From: Nautilus pompilius
Taxonomy: Eukaryota; Mollusca; Cephalopoda; Nautilida; Nautilidae
DNA length: 64,000 nt
Assembly (NCBI GenBank): GCA_018389105.1
Contig: JACATO010000977.1
Location: forward strand, 124,001-188,000
Direction: 5' to 3'
Below the pieces are notes generated by a model. It was given only the letters and a program-made list of their open reading frames with translations. It was not told the DNA's origin and ran no database searches. Both the position numbers and the translations under genes were made by a program. Positions 25,801 through 40,800 of this stretch are shown piece after piece. Numbering within the stretch: position 1 is the first letter of the stretch; every line of letters starts with the position of its first letter.

Positions 25801-28800
25801 TATTTTAGGTTTAAGTATTATAGTAAACTTTAGAGTTAATAAAGCTTAGCATCTTACAAGTTATTTATCTGCTAATAACTCCAAAACAATAACAATGGCA
25901 GAAATGTACAAGCAAACTGAGTCCTGGAGAAAGCAATTCCCAAGTTTAAAAACTTTGCCACGAGGACACTTACTCTGTGTGATATTACCTCAGGCATTTT
26001 GTTGGTCTTTTCTTGTATATCAGATTGTAGAACACTCAGATATGTCAGTTTTCCTGCAGTTTCTCTCTAAGATCACACAACACTTGCGAAGCCTTTCTAT
26101 AGCAATGGGCGTAATGTAGGGGTAGCTTTACACGCTTTATGTCATAAATGCTTGATGATTCTCATGTATCTCATACATAAATCTGAGATAGGATCCGCGG
26201 ACGATGCCCTATGATCATGCCTACCTAAACTGCTGCAGAAATTCAATAAGTATCATCAGATAAGACAAACTCTACAGAATGCAGCATCAGTCAAGTAGCC
26301 CAGATCCACTGGTCTATCCAAGTAAACCGGTGTTTTGTGCATCACCTTCACACAAAGCTATTTCCACACAAGCTCAAAGAACTAAAGATTGTTCTTCCTG
26401 CTGGCCCAGAGAAATAGAACTTACTATAACTACAGTACAACCTCATGTATCCGAATTTTCGCATATCCGAACAATCAACATGTCCCCTGAACAAAATCTC
26501 ACGTAACCGAACTTTCACACTTTTTTGTTCGGTTGTCAACATTCTATTGTAATTTCTCTTAGATCTTAACCGAACAAAACATGGCCTTTTTTAAAGTGAA
26601 CAGTGGGGGGGGGCATGCCTATATAAGTGATTCATATAGTTTAATGAGGTCTGACTGTATATATATATATATTTATAACTATATTAAAGTGATCAGGTGA
26701 TTGATTGTCAGTGAATAAAAAAAATAAAATAAAAGTCGAGAGTGAGTAAGTTGAGCCCATTTTATGCTATTGAGTAACTGAGTTTGTTTCTTCATTTTTT
26801 GCGTGTGTTCGCCTTTGCTCATTTATCTTTATTATTACGCATATAGTCAGACTATTATTGCGATACTTTTCACTTGAAAATTTGAATCAATCACATTTTT
26901 TATTTTTTAATCAAGAGGGGAATGATAATTACTTAATTTAAGTAATTTATTTAATTTAATATAATTCACTAAGAAATATTTTATCTGGTTTTTCATATCT
27001 TTGAAGCGTTTTAATCTACATAGCATTTTAGACTGTATTGTTCACGACACTCGCGTTCAAAATGTCTGACAAAAGTTTGAAAAGAAAATGTAATGTTCTG
27101 TCTCTAGACGACAAAGTGAAGATCTTGAAAAGATCTGACTCTGGTGCAGTAGCTGCACGTTTAGCTGAAGAATATGGTGTTGGGCGATCTACTATCACCG
27201 ACATTAAAAATCAAAGAGTTAAACTTACTGAGTTTACAGCTACTCAACCAATGAAAAAACAGTGCACAAGAAAGACAATGTTTGTTAGAAACAACCAGAA
27301 GATGGAAGATGCCTTGTACATATGGTTCACTCAAGAGCGGGCTAAAAGCACACCTATCACTGGCCACTATTTTGATACGGTACTTCACTTTGGGTTAGAA
27401 AGGCATTGTTTTGAAACAGTTTACACAAGTGACAATTAACATGCATAGCATCTATTGTTCGGATAGGGTGTCAATTGGATGTTTGAATTTGACCCTCGGC
27501 CTGCTCACAGCAACACCTGCATTCCGTTTTTTTTCATGTATCCGAACACTCGCATATCCGAACAAATAGCTAGTCTCCGGACTTGTTCAGATACATGAGG
27601 TTGCACTGTAGTTAAACCAGTTCAGTAAAATGTTAATAAAATTTTGTTTCAATAAATTGGTTGGTACATTGATTTCAGGAAAACTCCCTAAAAGTGACAT
27701 GGTCATTTCAGCATGTCATCACATAGTGTAAGCAGTGTTCTACAATAGTAAAATCTACAAACTGAGAATACATTCCAAATAACCCCATGTGCATCCACAC
27801 GCACATCCATTAATCCATGTTATAATTTTGGAGTTATATGCAATTGATTGCGGAAAGTAACTTTATGGTCACTCTGTACTTAGGCACCAGACAAAAAGTA
27901 AATTTGGTACAGTACAAGAGAAATCCAAAAATCTCTGGCAAACTTATAAACTAAAGTCTAAGCAAATAAGAGCCACTTGAAAATACTTGAGTTTAAAATG
28001 AAATGACTCACCTGGATGAGGTCTTTTAAATGGTCCATCAGGTGTCTGAATCACTCCAAAAAGTAAAAATGCTAGAATCATAGCAAAAATTCCCCTATAA
28101 GACAAAATTAACAAATTTTAAAAGTTTAGTTCATTAAAGAGTCAGCCTGCAACAAAACCTAAAAATAAAAATTAAATGAAAATAGAAAATAAGAAATTTC
28201 TTATGTTTATGCATGTTATCAGTCCTGAACCATTCAAACATTATTTAAAGTCCTACTTGGGTTCTTTAATATGGTGAAGTTTCTTTAATTCATCAACAAC
28301 TTTCCTGTTTTAGATCTACCCTCTGTCGTTGTTGTAAACTGACATTCTACAAGGAAACAACCCAGGTAAGGCTCTACTAATAAATATTGCCAAATTCTGC
28401 ATCACAAAGAGCCCTGAACTTCTGATTTTGACAAAGTAAGACTTACTACAGTTCCTCATTTTCAGGTGTGGGAATAAACCAGAGCACCCAGAGAAAACAT
28501 GCAGCAAGCTGGGGAAGAGAAAGAAGAAACTATGTCAGGTGGGAGAAGGAGTATGCCAAACTAAGCAGACCCTAACTCCAACCAGGAATTAAACTTTGGA
28601 CCTTGACTGTAGCAATCTGTTGTTAGACCACCCAACTACTTATTGTTTACTTATCGCATAAAGTTTAAAAAATTAAATAATTGCAGCTGGTCAAGTTTTC
28701 ATTTAGAACCAGAGGAAATGACTTAAAGCCAAAATGTGAAAATAAATAGCTTATGCATGATTTTTTTTGTACTACAATGTATGAGCAAATTACCATTACC

Positions 28801-31800
28801 AGAGAAGAAAATCAATATAGCTTAGATAAGACTCTTAGAATTAAGATAGAGGATTTATTATAAAAAAATAGAAAATTCAAAATCTAAATAAATCTCCCAA
28901 CTGCTCTACAGGTGTTTGCATTTTGCATAAGTATCCACTAAAGATGATAACAATATTTTGTTTGAATTAAAGATGAATTGATTAATATAGGTAACTTTAC
29001 AGACCGTGTTCAAGTTTCAAGTTCCAAAGTGAAATTTTTACATATTTTTCAAATGCTTTTACTAAACAGGCCACATCTACTTGATAATTCACATAAAACA
29101 AACTATCAGTTAGAGCAGGGGTCACCAAACTACGGCCCATGTCGTCAGTTCATCAGGCCCACCGACGGTACTTGCATTTGCGTGATAAAACGGATGGAAC
29201 ACGAGATGTTGTGAAATAAAATTTTTTAAATTTTTTCATGGATAATTGACACATCATGGGCAAGAAGGCTCAGAAAAATTCCCCGGTCAAGGTGTTAATC
29301 GAGCTGGTCTCTAGGCTGTTTTCTTCACCCTTTATTATGGCTACTAAGAAAAGAAAAGTGGATGCCAAGTGTCGCGTTTTCAATGAAGAATGGGGAGTAA
29401 AGTACTTCTTTGTGGAAACAAAGGACCAGAAAGCTAGTTGCGTGGTATGCAGCGAAAGTGTTGCCGTTTTGAAAGAGTACAATCTTCGGTGTCACTATGA
29501 AACAAAACATCTATCAACATATTCAAAGTTTTCTGGAAAGTTACGCTCTGAGAAATATGAGTCCATGAAACGTGGTTTAGAAACTCAAAGAAATCTCTTC
29601 ACGAGAAAGTTTGCTGAAAATGAATCTGTCACTCGTACAAGTTACAAAATAGTGCATAAGTTGGCAGAGCGAGGAAAACTGTTTACTGATGTCAACTTCA
29701 TCAAAGAGTGTATGATGGAAGCAGCAAATGACTTGTGTCCTGAGAAAGCCGATTTGTTTGGAAGTATCAGCCTTTCGGCAAGTTCAGTTGTGCGGAGAAC
29801 AGAAGAACTTGGAGAGAACATAGTGCTACAGATACGCGAGAAAGCTAGGAACTTGTTGTGGTATTCTCTGGCGCTGGATGAGTCTACTGATCTCTCGAGT
29901 ACGTCACAACTTCTTGTGTTCATTCGTGGTGTCAATTTGGACTTTCAGATAACGGAAGAGTTGCATGCATGGAACAACAACTGGAAAAGACATTTTCATG
30001 GAAGTGCAGAAAACTTTGCAAGACTATAACCTTCAGTGGAATCAGCTTCGAGGTGTTACAGTTGATGGAGGAAAAAACATGGCTAGAGTGAGGAAGGGTC
30101 TGGTCGGGCAGATCAGGACTCAGTTGGAAGATTTGCAAATTCCGGGCGCTCTGCTCATACACTGCATCATACATCAGCAAGCACTCTGTGGGAAAGACTT
30201 AGATATTTCTTATGTACTGAAACCAGTTGTTTCTGCTGTGAAATTCATTCGGGAACATGCACTCAATCACTGTCAGTTCCAGGCTTTTCTTGAAGAAATT
30301 GATTCTGATTTCTTTGACTTGCCTTATCACACAGCAGTGAGGTGGCTCAGTTGCGGTAAAGTCCTGTTTCGTTTTTACAAGCTCTGAAACGAAATAGATG
30401 TTTTTCTCACTGAAAAAGATAGATAGAGCTGATCCACAGCTGTCAGATCCTACTGGCTGTCAAAGTTGTCATTTTTGGTCGACATTACATCCCACATGAA
30501 TGAACTGAACTTGAAACTTCAGGGAAAGGATAACCTTGTCTGTGATCTCTACAGAATCATCAAAGGATTTCGGAGAAAGCTGTCATTGTTTGAAGCACAA
30601 CTGGAAGGAGAAAAATTCTCTCATTTTCACTGTTTCAAAGAGTTTTGCACTACAATTGCTGAAGATGTCAACCTCGATTTTCCTAAAAAGATTATTCGTG
30701 ACTTGAAGCAGCATTTTTTGGAGAGATTTTCAGATCTCGACAAAATTGAGTGACATTCTTCTGTTCTAGAATCCGTTTGATTGTAACCTTGATGATGTGC
30801 CAGTTGAACTACAGTTGGAGCTCATTGATTTGCAAGCAAATGACTTGTTGAAAGAGAAGCACAGAGAAGGAAAACTTGTTGAATTTTACCGCTTCTTACC
30901 TGATGTTGAGTTTCCGAAATTGAAGAAATTTGCCGCTGGTATGGCATCATTGTTTGGAACAACTTATGTCTGTGAGCAAACATTTTCAAAAATGAAGTAT
31001 GTGAAGTCAACACATCGAACGAGATCGACTGATGAACATTTGAAAGCAATTCTCTTGATTGGATGCAGCAATTCCAAACCAAATATTGATGATATCTTGA
31101 AAGCCAAACGTCAGTTTCACAAATCTCACTAACCTTTTTTGCTGCTTAGTTTGTAAGATTCGGATATGTGCACACTAGGTCTGATGTAACTATATTTTTG
31201 CTAACGTCGCCTTCTTTGATAACTTTTTAGTAAATAAATATGTTGGTTGTCTTTGTTTTTTGTGCATTGCACGCCACTCACCCATGATTAACATGGAATG
31301 CTAAACTTAGTGTTTCGTCTTTTTTCCCAGAGCTTTCGTTCTGGCTTGCAAGTATTGAACAGAATGATTATGCGGCCCACGCTCCTCATTCTTTCAGTTA
31401 TCCGGCCCACTGTGAAAAATGTTTGGTGACCCCTGAGTTAGAGGATAAGGGTTTCATGTTCAGCATAGAGTCCATGCTGCAGGTATATCAGAATGACAGA
31501 CATCTATATTAAAGATATTTCCCACTAGTAAGTTTTTTTTTTTTAAATAGTTGGAAAAATGTCACCTGACCTGCTGTTTTATCAAAGTTAATTAAATTGT
31601 CATTACAGACTAAATTTAAAAGCAGCCAATTTTCTTTTTAGATTTTTACCATTGCAATCTTTCCAAAAATATATAGTGATAAAAAAGGTGCAGAAATATG
31701 AAGTTACCAGCTTTTTGAACAGTACACAAGTAGAGAAATTCAAACAGTTAAACTCCCATTTCAGTTCCTTCTCATTCTCAAGGAAAACCAACCAGGAAAA

Positions 31801-34800
31801 TCTCTGAGGGAAATGGAATGCCCGGAACAAACCCACACAGCTGGCAGGGAAGTATAACAAACAAAAAAAACTTCAAACCTATTTATTATCATGACAACTT
31901 TCTAACAATCCATTCAGATTCTATCCAATTTCAACAGTTCTTTAGCATAAATTAACATAATGAAAACATTTCCAAATTACCTTTTTTGTTTTAGCTTCCC
32001 CTTAAAAAAAAACAACAAACTCTGGTAACTCTGAAATGAATTTAATTTCTAACATTTACTTGCTGTTGGCTACAGGAACGATAAACAAAGTGCCATAATT
32101 TGTAGTCGAAGGTTGGGTAAAAAATATCGCTGAAGACATTTCCAGTGCCACTGACAATTAATACATATGCTACATTTCTGTTATTCAAATGATCTTAAAA
32201 AAAAACTTTCTATAAAAAAATCTATTTTTCTATTCATTGAATTGAGAAAGCTTAATTAATTTTCGAAACAGTTTTTGTGAATGCACACAAAAACATCCTC
32301 CTTTTTATTAAACCAGTCAGTGATAATTAGTTACCAAAGTATAGAGCCTGATAAAATTATTCGCGCAGTTTAAGACACTGCATTAATCTTTCAACTATAG
32401 GGAATTTTCCTCAACAAACCATTTTCTCTCACAAAAACAATTTAATAGAAGTGAGAAGGGCAAGGGTCATCAGAACTGAATTTTGATGATTAACAGAAAT
32501 CAAATATATAATTACCTTTTTGTATTATAACCAGAATCATCAGAAGCTACTTCAAACATTGCTACATAAACTAATATGCAGCTGAAAATGAACAATACTG
32601 TAATGGTATGAGCCCTCCTGAAAGAAAAAAGAAAAAAATCAAAATACATGGATGAAGGTTCTTATGGCTTTATATACGATAATTTGGTAGAATATGATAA
32701 ACATTATAAACTACTCTTAGGGTTTTATTTCAAGTTACTACAAAGCAACAATCGGCTAAGTTAAATTTTATCAATTTGCGTACCACCAAACCTCTCACTA
32801 ACCAGACAGAGTCAACTGTGGCAATTTCAAGATATTTGAAGAAAACGAAAGACAAAACAAAACAAAAAAAAAAAAAAAATGAAAATTTGTTAGCATTTTA
32901 AATTTAAAGACGAAGTGTAACTGTTTATGAAGTCCTCTTTTTCTTGCTCTTAGGTGGTCAACAACAACATGTAGTTTTGCTTTAGGAGTCCACAGACATG
33001 TACATCATTTCCACTGTTTATTCACATAGAACAGATGGGAGATTGTGCCAAACACTCAGCTTCTTTATTTCTTAAAAATTACACTCCATACAGCTCAGGC
33101 TCTGTCAATGGTACAAACATGTCGCAGCACCTCTTAATCTCAAAATTACGGCAAAGGCTTTGATAAGAAGAATCCTGGTTCCAACAATATTTTCATAATG
33201 CTACGTTACATAAAAGCATAAAAATTTTTTTAAAAAATCCTGTATTTTTTTATTTTTTTTTAACCTTTTCCTAATTTATGGCGTTGAACAACTGAGTAAT
33301 AAAAAAAAAAACTTGTTTAGTTTTTCTAGTACTGATCTCGTATACCAAAAATCTCAGCATAATAGAAGGGTTAATCACAAAAAAAAAACAAACAAAAACT
33401 AAGTTTCTCAATCTGAAAGCCCCTCTGATATTTCAATATGGAGAAGTTGTTTTTTTTCTCTCTCTCTCTTCCAGTTGGTCAGTCCTGTATTTTATCCTTT
33501 GGGAAACAGCCATCAAGTGCCTCATGCCAGCAACTGGGCAGCACAAAATGCACGACATGTATCAAAATTGGGGGGGGGAGGGAGGGAGAGAAAGAAAGAG
33601 AACTGAAGGGTATTGGGCATTTCTGCTATATTTCTTAAATGTTTTGTTTGCATAGGTTTGAAATTTAAAAATTAACCAAAGCAAAACCTTATTCATTGTT
33701 AAATGTTTGCTATAATATTTTTAAAACTAAATGCCTTAAATATTAATATTTTACAATTTAGGTAAAATAATGAACAGAAAGATGTTTTAATTGGTACAAG
33801 GCTGCTTTATAGAATTCCAGAGGTTGGACCTACATTGTTAGGACGAGACTGTATACTATATTCATTACCATAATAACAGGGTATACAGGATAAAGACAGT
33901 GATACTGGCTATAACAGGTAAAGAATCAAAACCTAAATATTGCAAAGTTAATATGACCTTTTCATAGTTCATAAGATTCATCTGCAACTGTGCCAAACTC
34001 TGCCTACATCTTTTAGATTACAACCAAATGTGCATGTGTGTGTGTGTGTATACATATATATGTATATATACATACACACATCTACTCTCTTAACTTCTCT
34101 CATTCCTAGCCATCTATCTTTTCATTGAGAGATGTTTAAAAGAAAAAAAAAATTAAAGTTTTTTTAAAACTGTGGGCAAAACTTGTTTCTAGAAATCATT
34201 TCTGTAAACTTGTTTAGACTAACATTTTTTTATAAATTCTGTCAAAATATAGATATCTCTGTTTATCACTATCTAGAAGAACACTAACACTAGTAATTGA
34301 ACAGTTATTAAATATAGAAGGAATTGCACATATCTAAGCTTTTCTATTCCTGCTGTAATAGTCAACATTTAATCAAAATTAGCACTTTGTGGTACTATAA
34401 AATCATATTGTCTACCAGCATAACCAATATTATAGTTTACTTTACTTTCAAGTATCTTAAATTTTAGTTGTTCCTCAGACAACTCTATTCAGTAAATAGA
34501 GACACCTTTATAAAAACTAACTCTTATTGCAACTTAGTCTGTTCTAAAAATCGCATCAAAGTAATCTGATTTTTCATTCATTTTTTTTTATACAGTCTTC
34601 ACAAAACTTAAAAATATGATTTAGAGAGGCATAAAAGTTAAAGTTACCCGCAGGATTTTATTTTCTTATTATGTATTTGCTTTAGATCCCATATTAGCAC
34701 TTGCAACTATTTCACTCTGTCTTTATACAAACAATGATTTGATCCCTGAGTCTTACAAAAATCATCTGGATAAGGTATCAATCCTTTCATAGTTGTTGCT

Positions 34801-37800
34801 TAACCCAGAAAGTAATGTCTCAATTTCTTTACTGCCTAAAATATATTTTATCTGACAAATGATAAATTTAAATGTATGCAAAATTTCATTATCAGCTTTT
34901 AGAAATTCCCTTTGAATAATACCCCAGCTTTATTTGGCAACAAATGCACATCTTAATTTTGAATTGTAATATCAATTTCAACACCAGGATTATTTAGATT
35001 TGTACCAGTTCTGAACTGATACTCAAACTTATATTTATTTAATGTCATTAATAATTAAATCTTCTGGAGTTCTTAACTATTCTCTACAGTAAAATCAACT
35101 TTATAGTTCAAACTAATAACAATGATAGATTTGAAAGTATCATTATTAGCTTTAATAGTTATAGAAATATTCTTTCTTTTTGGATTGCAAACTTTTTTCC
35201 CCATTTCTTTAAATTTCATCACTAATTTGTGAGAGTCCATATACATCCGTATCTCAAGTTAGTGGTCCAAGCAGTTGCACTATCAGTATACTATTATATT
35301 TTAAAATATTTGTATTAACAACATTTGAAAAAGTAATGTTCTCAAGATAAAGCAAAGCAATTTTGTATAATCTTAAATTTAATGCGAAAGTGTCAGTTAA
35401 AATTGGTTTTAAAATATGTATTTTTTGTTGATAAAACTGTAAGAGTCTTCAGGTTTTACTAATTTTTCAGTACTTTTTTTATTTATTTATATAACAACCA
35501 TTTATGTTTAAATTAAATTTAACAAATATATTTCAAAACTATTGATCACAAATTGAATTTATTTCATTAAAAAGGTGTTTAGATGCTAAAACTAAACTAA
35601 TGAAGTTAGAAATGTCTTTCATTTATCTGATTTGGAGCCAAGGGTAAAAACTACACCTTTACCAAAAAATGGTTGCTTCGTACTATAATCTAAAAGTCTT
35701 AGTCTTGGAGGATTATTAAAAGCCCAGCAGAAGATTAAATTTTTCTTAACTCAGAAGCAATATATTCGCTCCAACATCACCGTTCTGATAAATAGCTGAA
35801 CTGTATATTAAAATTGTAATAATTTAAAATATTCTCTAATAAGAATATTTTCATCTGGTTTTTAATTAAGTTCCCACAAACCAGGAATGGCATCAATTTT
35901 AAAGTCATCATCAATCTTAAGAATTACTTCTATGATAGATAATCCAATTGAATACTTGTTAACTTCAAAGCATCGTAATCAACTAATCATCCTAAATAGC
36001 CAAATAATCTACATCCACTTCTATGTTATCAGCTACTATGAGTCTTGAATTGATAAAACAACATAGACCAGTGTATTGGTATTAATTTTTGAGGTGCTAA
36101 AGGTACATCTTATAGATTGAGCAGCTGACTTGTTTATATTTATAATCAACTGAAATTTAGTATAGAAACTGTGCTCACCTATTTTTTCATCAAGAAAATT
36201 TCTTTAATCTCTTTTTAGATAAGATAAAATCCTTGATTATTCTGTTTGGTGCTTTGTTTGATAGATTTTTTTTAAAAATTTTATAAAATAATGTATGTAT
36301 ATATGAGAGAAAAAAATTAAATCAAGTGGGTTGGGTATTAAAATTCACGCTCGACTTTTCACCTGCACAGTTCAAATGTTTTGACTTGTTTTGGATACTG
36401 TATTATGTCCAATGTTAAGCATTAGGCCATGTACAATAATAATCCCATATGGTTAACGATATAGTAAAGTAAATAAGTATTCTGGTCGGTAAATTAGTAC
36501 ATACAGTATTTGTTTTAACAGTTCAACTTAAATACTAGCAGAGTTCTCAGTCAAAACAATAAGGGCACAATTTTTGTTGTGCCATTTGTCAATCTTGATT
36601 ATTCATAAATATTCCTGTATACAGAGGTAAAAATAAAATTACTTTTAGTAAGGATACTCTTTTGCACAATATTGGACTTCTTAATTCTGCTACATTATTT
36701 CTGTAGTCTAAACACTGTTTACTCTCCTCACTAAGTTCTCCAATAGTTTTCTCTGAACACTCCACATTAATGGCACCATCTTATCTTTCATGTCTTAGCT
36801 ATCTACCTATGACACACTAACACCTTCCCAGAAACACCAAGCATCAATTACACTAAAATGCCTCATACATACGTATGAAAAAATGAGGCAAGACCCCCTT
36901 ATAACATTATGAGAGCTGTGCACATTGAGTAGAATCAAGTAACTGTACCGTTAGATCTGCCACAACTGACTGATGGTATTTGTCATGTTACTTTATGCTG
37001 GTATGTATTTTAAAAAAAAAAAAAAAAGTTAGTTTGGCTAATGAGAATGCAAAACCTAGAAAGAGACAAGAATAAGAAAAAATAGAAAACTATGCAAAAA
37101 AAAAACATCAAGGATTTCTTTTTGATTACCCCTTAAGAACCTTAAGATATTTGCTTTTTGAGCTAGGTAAAAGATAACATTAAAGCTCCAGATTCATGGC
37201 ATGTTAATGAATGCACTAGACCAGAATAGTTGGGCAGTTTCATGAAGCATTATCCAACTCTATTAGCATACCTGAAGCCACCAGATTGTCATGAACAGCC
37301 AGCTTTAACAAGGAAATTGTTGGAGTTTTTTTTTCTTTTTTACTTAAAGAGGCTTTCATCCAATTTGGTGCACAAGAAAAATTACTAGTTTTTGTATATA
37401 ATTTTAATGTTACCACTTCAACTTGGGATAAATTGTAATACTTAGACAAGGATAGGTTTCAAATTTTGCTGAAGTTGTATGTATCATTTCATCATAACTA
37501 TACATGACTGGTTCTTTGTTCTAGTAGTTTATATATGACGAACAGTAATCTATCTATACAGTTCCAGAATAAATGATTTGTTTGAGGCTGGCTGTAACAC
37601 TTTCAATCTCCCTTATTCTATGCCTATTTCTTGTTCCTTTCATATTATTTTGAAACATTGTGGATCTAAATTTGCAATTTCTAACGCATTTTCATCTGCA
37701 AAAATATACATTTGTTTATTAAGCTTATTAGTAAGCTCACATTTTAATTGATACGCAGGCTGATATAAGGATTTTCTAAAAACAATCTGGAATAATTTAA

Positions 37801-40800
37801 ATATCCTGGATTTACAAAATACATAGGTAAAGTTGTTGTTTTTTTTTCCCCTTTGTTTTTGGCAAAATCAAAAGCTGTTTAATGAAAGTTATATACAATT
37901 TGGATTTACCACAATTGTCAAATGGAATATAGCTTCATCAGTACTTTGGTACAGATGCACCATCCACAATTATCATCCAGAAAATAAGACCAAGGGCAGA
38001 CTACTTCAAATGAAAAGGTGATGGTGAGAAAAAAATTTTTAAAAAAAATCAGTTGGTTAATCCGGTGCCTCTCAGGAAAACACAGCTGCTGCTTCCGTGC
38101 CAACTACTTTGTGTCACTAAATAGCATAGCAAAAAATGCAACATACAATTAGAGGAAACTTGATTACAGAATTAGTCATTACCTGCTTTTTTTTTTTAAA
38201 TTTTGAATTTATTCTTGTCTTCTTGGCATACATTGATTGATGTGTTTTGTAACTTTGTCCAAGAATACAACACAATCCAACAATGAACCTAAAAAATCCA
38301 GCTTTCCCAATAGAATTATTCAGCTTGTAATTAGATCAATCATCAAATAGTGTGAATTGTGCCCAGCTGTCAATATTTTCTAATTACACCAAAAACAATT
38401 TCATAGAAGAATTTCTTTTTAGCCAGTCACTTAAAGATAGTAGTGAGCTCCTCCTTTGAGGCTGAAGGCCTCTAATGGAAAAATGTGTGGCATAACAGCT
38501 GATGCTGCTCCTTCAATGTTTAGTCAGCATTCTCATTTCCAAGCATGGTGAAATCTGCAAAGGAATTTGCCACATGTTTCACAGATAAGCTCTAGCATTC
38601 AAGAAACTCCCTCCTGAATTGAAGCAAATTCTTGATGACTTTTTTTTTTTTATAAAGATAATGAATAAAATCAAATCAAACCAAACCTACCTACCTTAGC
38701 ACTCACTCATTTCGCCTCTTGCCACGATATGGACTATAAACAATGGTTTTAACAGGTTTATGAATTGTGTGCAAAGATGAAAATTCAAGGATAGCCAAAA
38801 CGTCTGAAAACTTTATTTCCAAATCGAAAGATTTTGGATCAAATATCTTGTCTACATGGTTAACATATTTTAGTGTCTAAAAGCACTGAACAAATCCTTG
38901 AAAAAATGGGATGTTACAATCAATAAGTTTGTGGATAAGATGAAAACATTTGCCATGAATCTTGATTGTGGAAAGCGTAAGCAAAGAAAAGTGAGATGTT
39001 TGACACTCTGAAACCTCATTAAACAATCCAAAATCACTGTTACAATGAAAAAGAAAAAAATATTAAGAGTTATTTCCAGGATCTTGCAGATTACAACCTG
39101 GAAACTCGATATCTTCTGCTGAACACAAGCTGCAAAAACAATGATTTGGTCAATGACACTAGTACTACTTATCTCCTTGAAGGAGGATCCTTGACAAGCT
39201 TCTGGTGCAAAATTACTAAAAGAAACCTTTAAACTTCAGACCTAGTGCACCAAAACATACTGATTTTTCCATCAACATGTCTGTGAAAGTCAGGATTTTC
39301 AAGTCCATTCATGATCAAGTCCAAATATCACTCTCTGAAAGTTAATCTTCAGCATGTCTTTTCAAAAACTGAACCAAATATTACTAGACCAGTTAAGTTG
39401 AAGTGAAAACATCCTTCTCATTGAGTCGTTGTGTAAAATCTTAAAAAATCTAAAAGATTTACTTAAGATTATAATTAAATTAACTTTATTAGAAGAAAAG
39501 AGTACAACAAAATTTACAAATTTTTTAAAAGTCACTTGGTTGAAAATTTGGAAACCCCTTAACTACTGGATATAACATACCGCTGTAATTATTAATTAGA
39601 TAAACTACAAAATTATATAAATTAGATTTTTTAAATTCATTGGCTTTTTTTTTTAATTCAAGATCTGAAGTGTATGCAAAAGATCCAAGGCTACACTATG
39701 TATTATTTTTCTGGCAACTTTATTTTTGTTTTTTTTTTATAGAGGAATGGTTTACTGAGTGAGCAAGTATCAGGCCTTAGTTATATGAAAGAAGACAATC
39801 TTCCATTTTTTGTGAATGCATAGAAAATCTGTATCTGAAAATAACTGTTTATTTTCATTTTGATTTACATTAATCTAAGTGAAAATCATACAACTAGGTT
39901 TTTGTTAATTAAATTACTGGATACTATACAAGAGAGATTAACTTTTATATTAGATTTTTTAGTAGCGGGTTTACATCAGTTTATTTTCAATTTTATTTTG
40001 ACAAGGCAAAATCCATTTAGTATTCAGGTTAACTTTTCTACAGGTAATGGACAGTCTTCATGGTGGCTATGTACCCATTGGTGAATTTCATTTTATTTTT
40101 GCAATGCACTAAATCTAGTGGATCTACCCAATAAATCCATCTGTTGGGGGCAGTTGAAATAGATACAAATAATCTCTTTAGTCTGGTCATAATTTATATT
40201 TGAAACTTTATACCCTTGCTCATTTAATTTTATAACATCTCCAAGGGTGAGATCTGGTACTTCCTCCCAACCAATTACATCTATATTAAATATTTCAAGT
40301 TTTCTTTTGAAATATCTTTAGACACATTTACAAAGACATGCTGCACACCATAAAACGGGGGCATAAGAGGTGGAATCTTTATCAACAACAACATATTGTA
40401 GTCTGTTGAGATCTAAATTAATTTAATCATTTTTAAACAAGCATTCCAGATTAAAAAGAGAAGAGATTAAAAAATTGAAATGCCCTTATCCATAAGCCTT
40501 TTGACAAACAATTATAAAGTTTTCAAATACACCAGCCAAAAGACACTTCAGATTTAAGGCAATTGTCACCATACTACTTGAATGTTGTACTTCAGACATA
40601 CTTTATAATACTCAGATAAAAAAAAAAAAAAGCACATCAGACCCAGACTAATTCATTATAAAAATCTTTTAAATGGAATATACTTTTCAGATGTTAGGAA
40701 TACAAGATAGATCCAGTTACAGAAACATGCAATGTTAATAGATAAATTATGTACTCATGAGCAGCACCCCTAAATTTACCAATAAAAACAAAACAAAAAA

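Noticed and set aside
33410-33475. Extending the inverted repeat outward to an exact element end
   Set aside because: Weak similarity continues but simple CT and A runs interrupt it; no consistent terminal dinucleotide or target duplication could be fixed.
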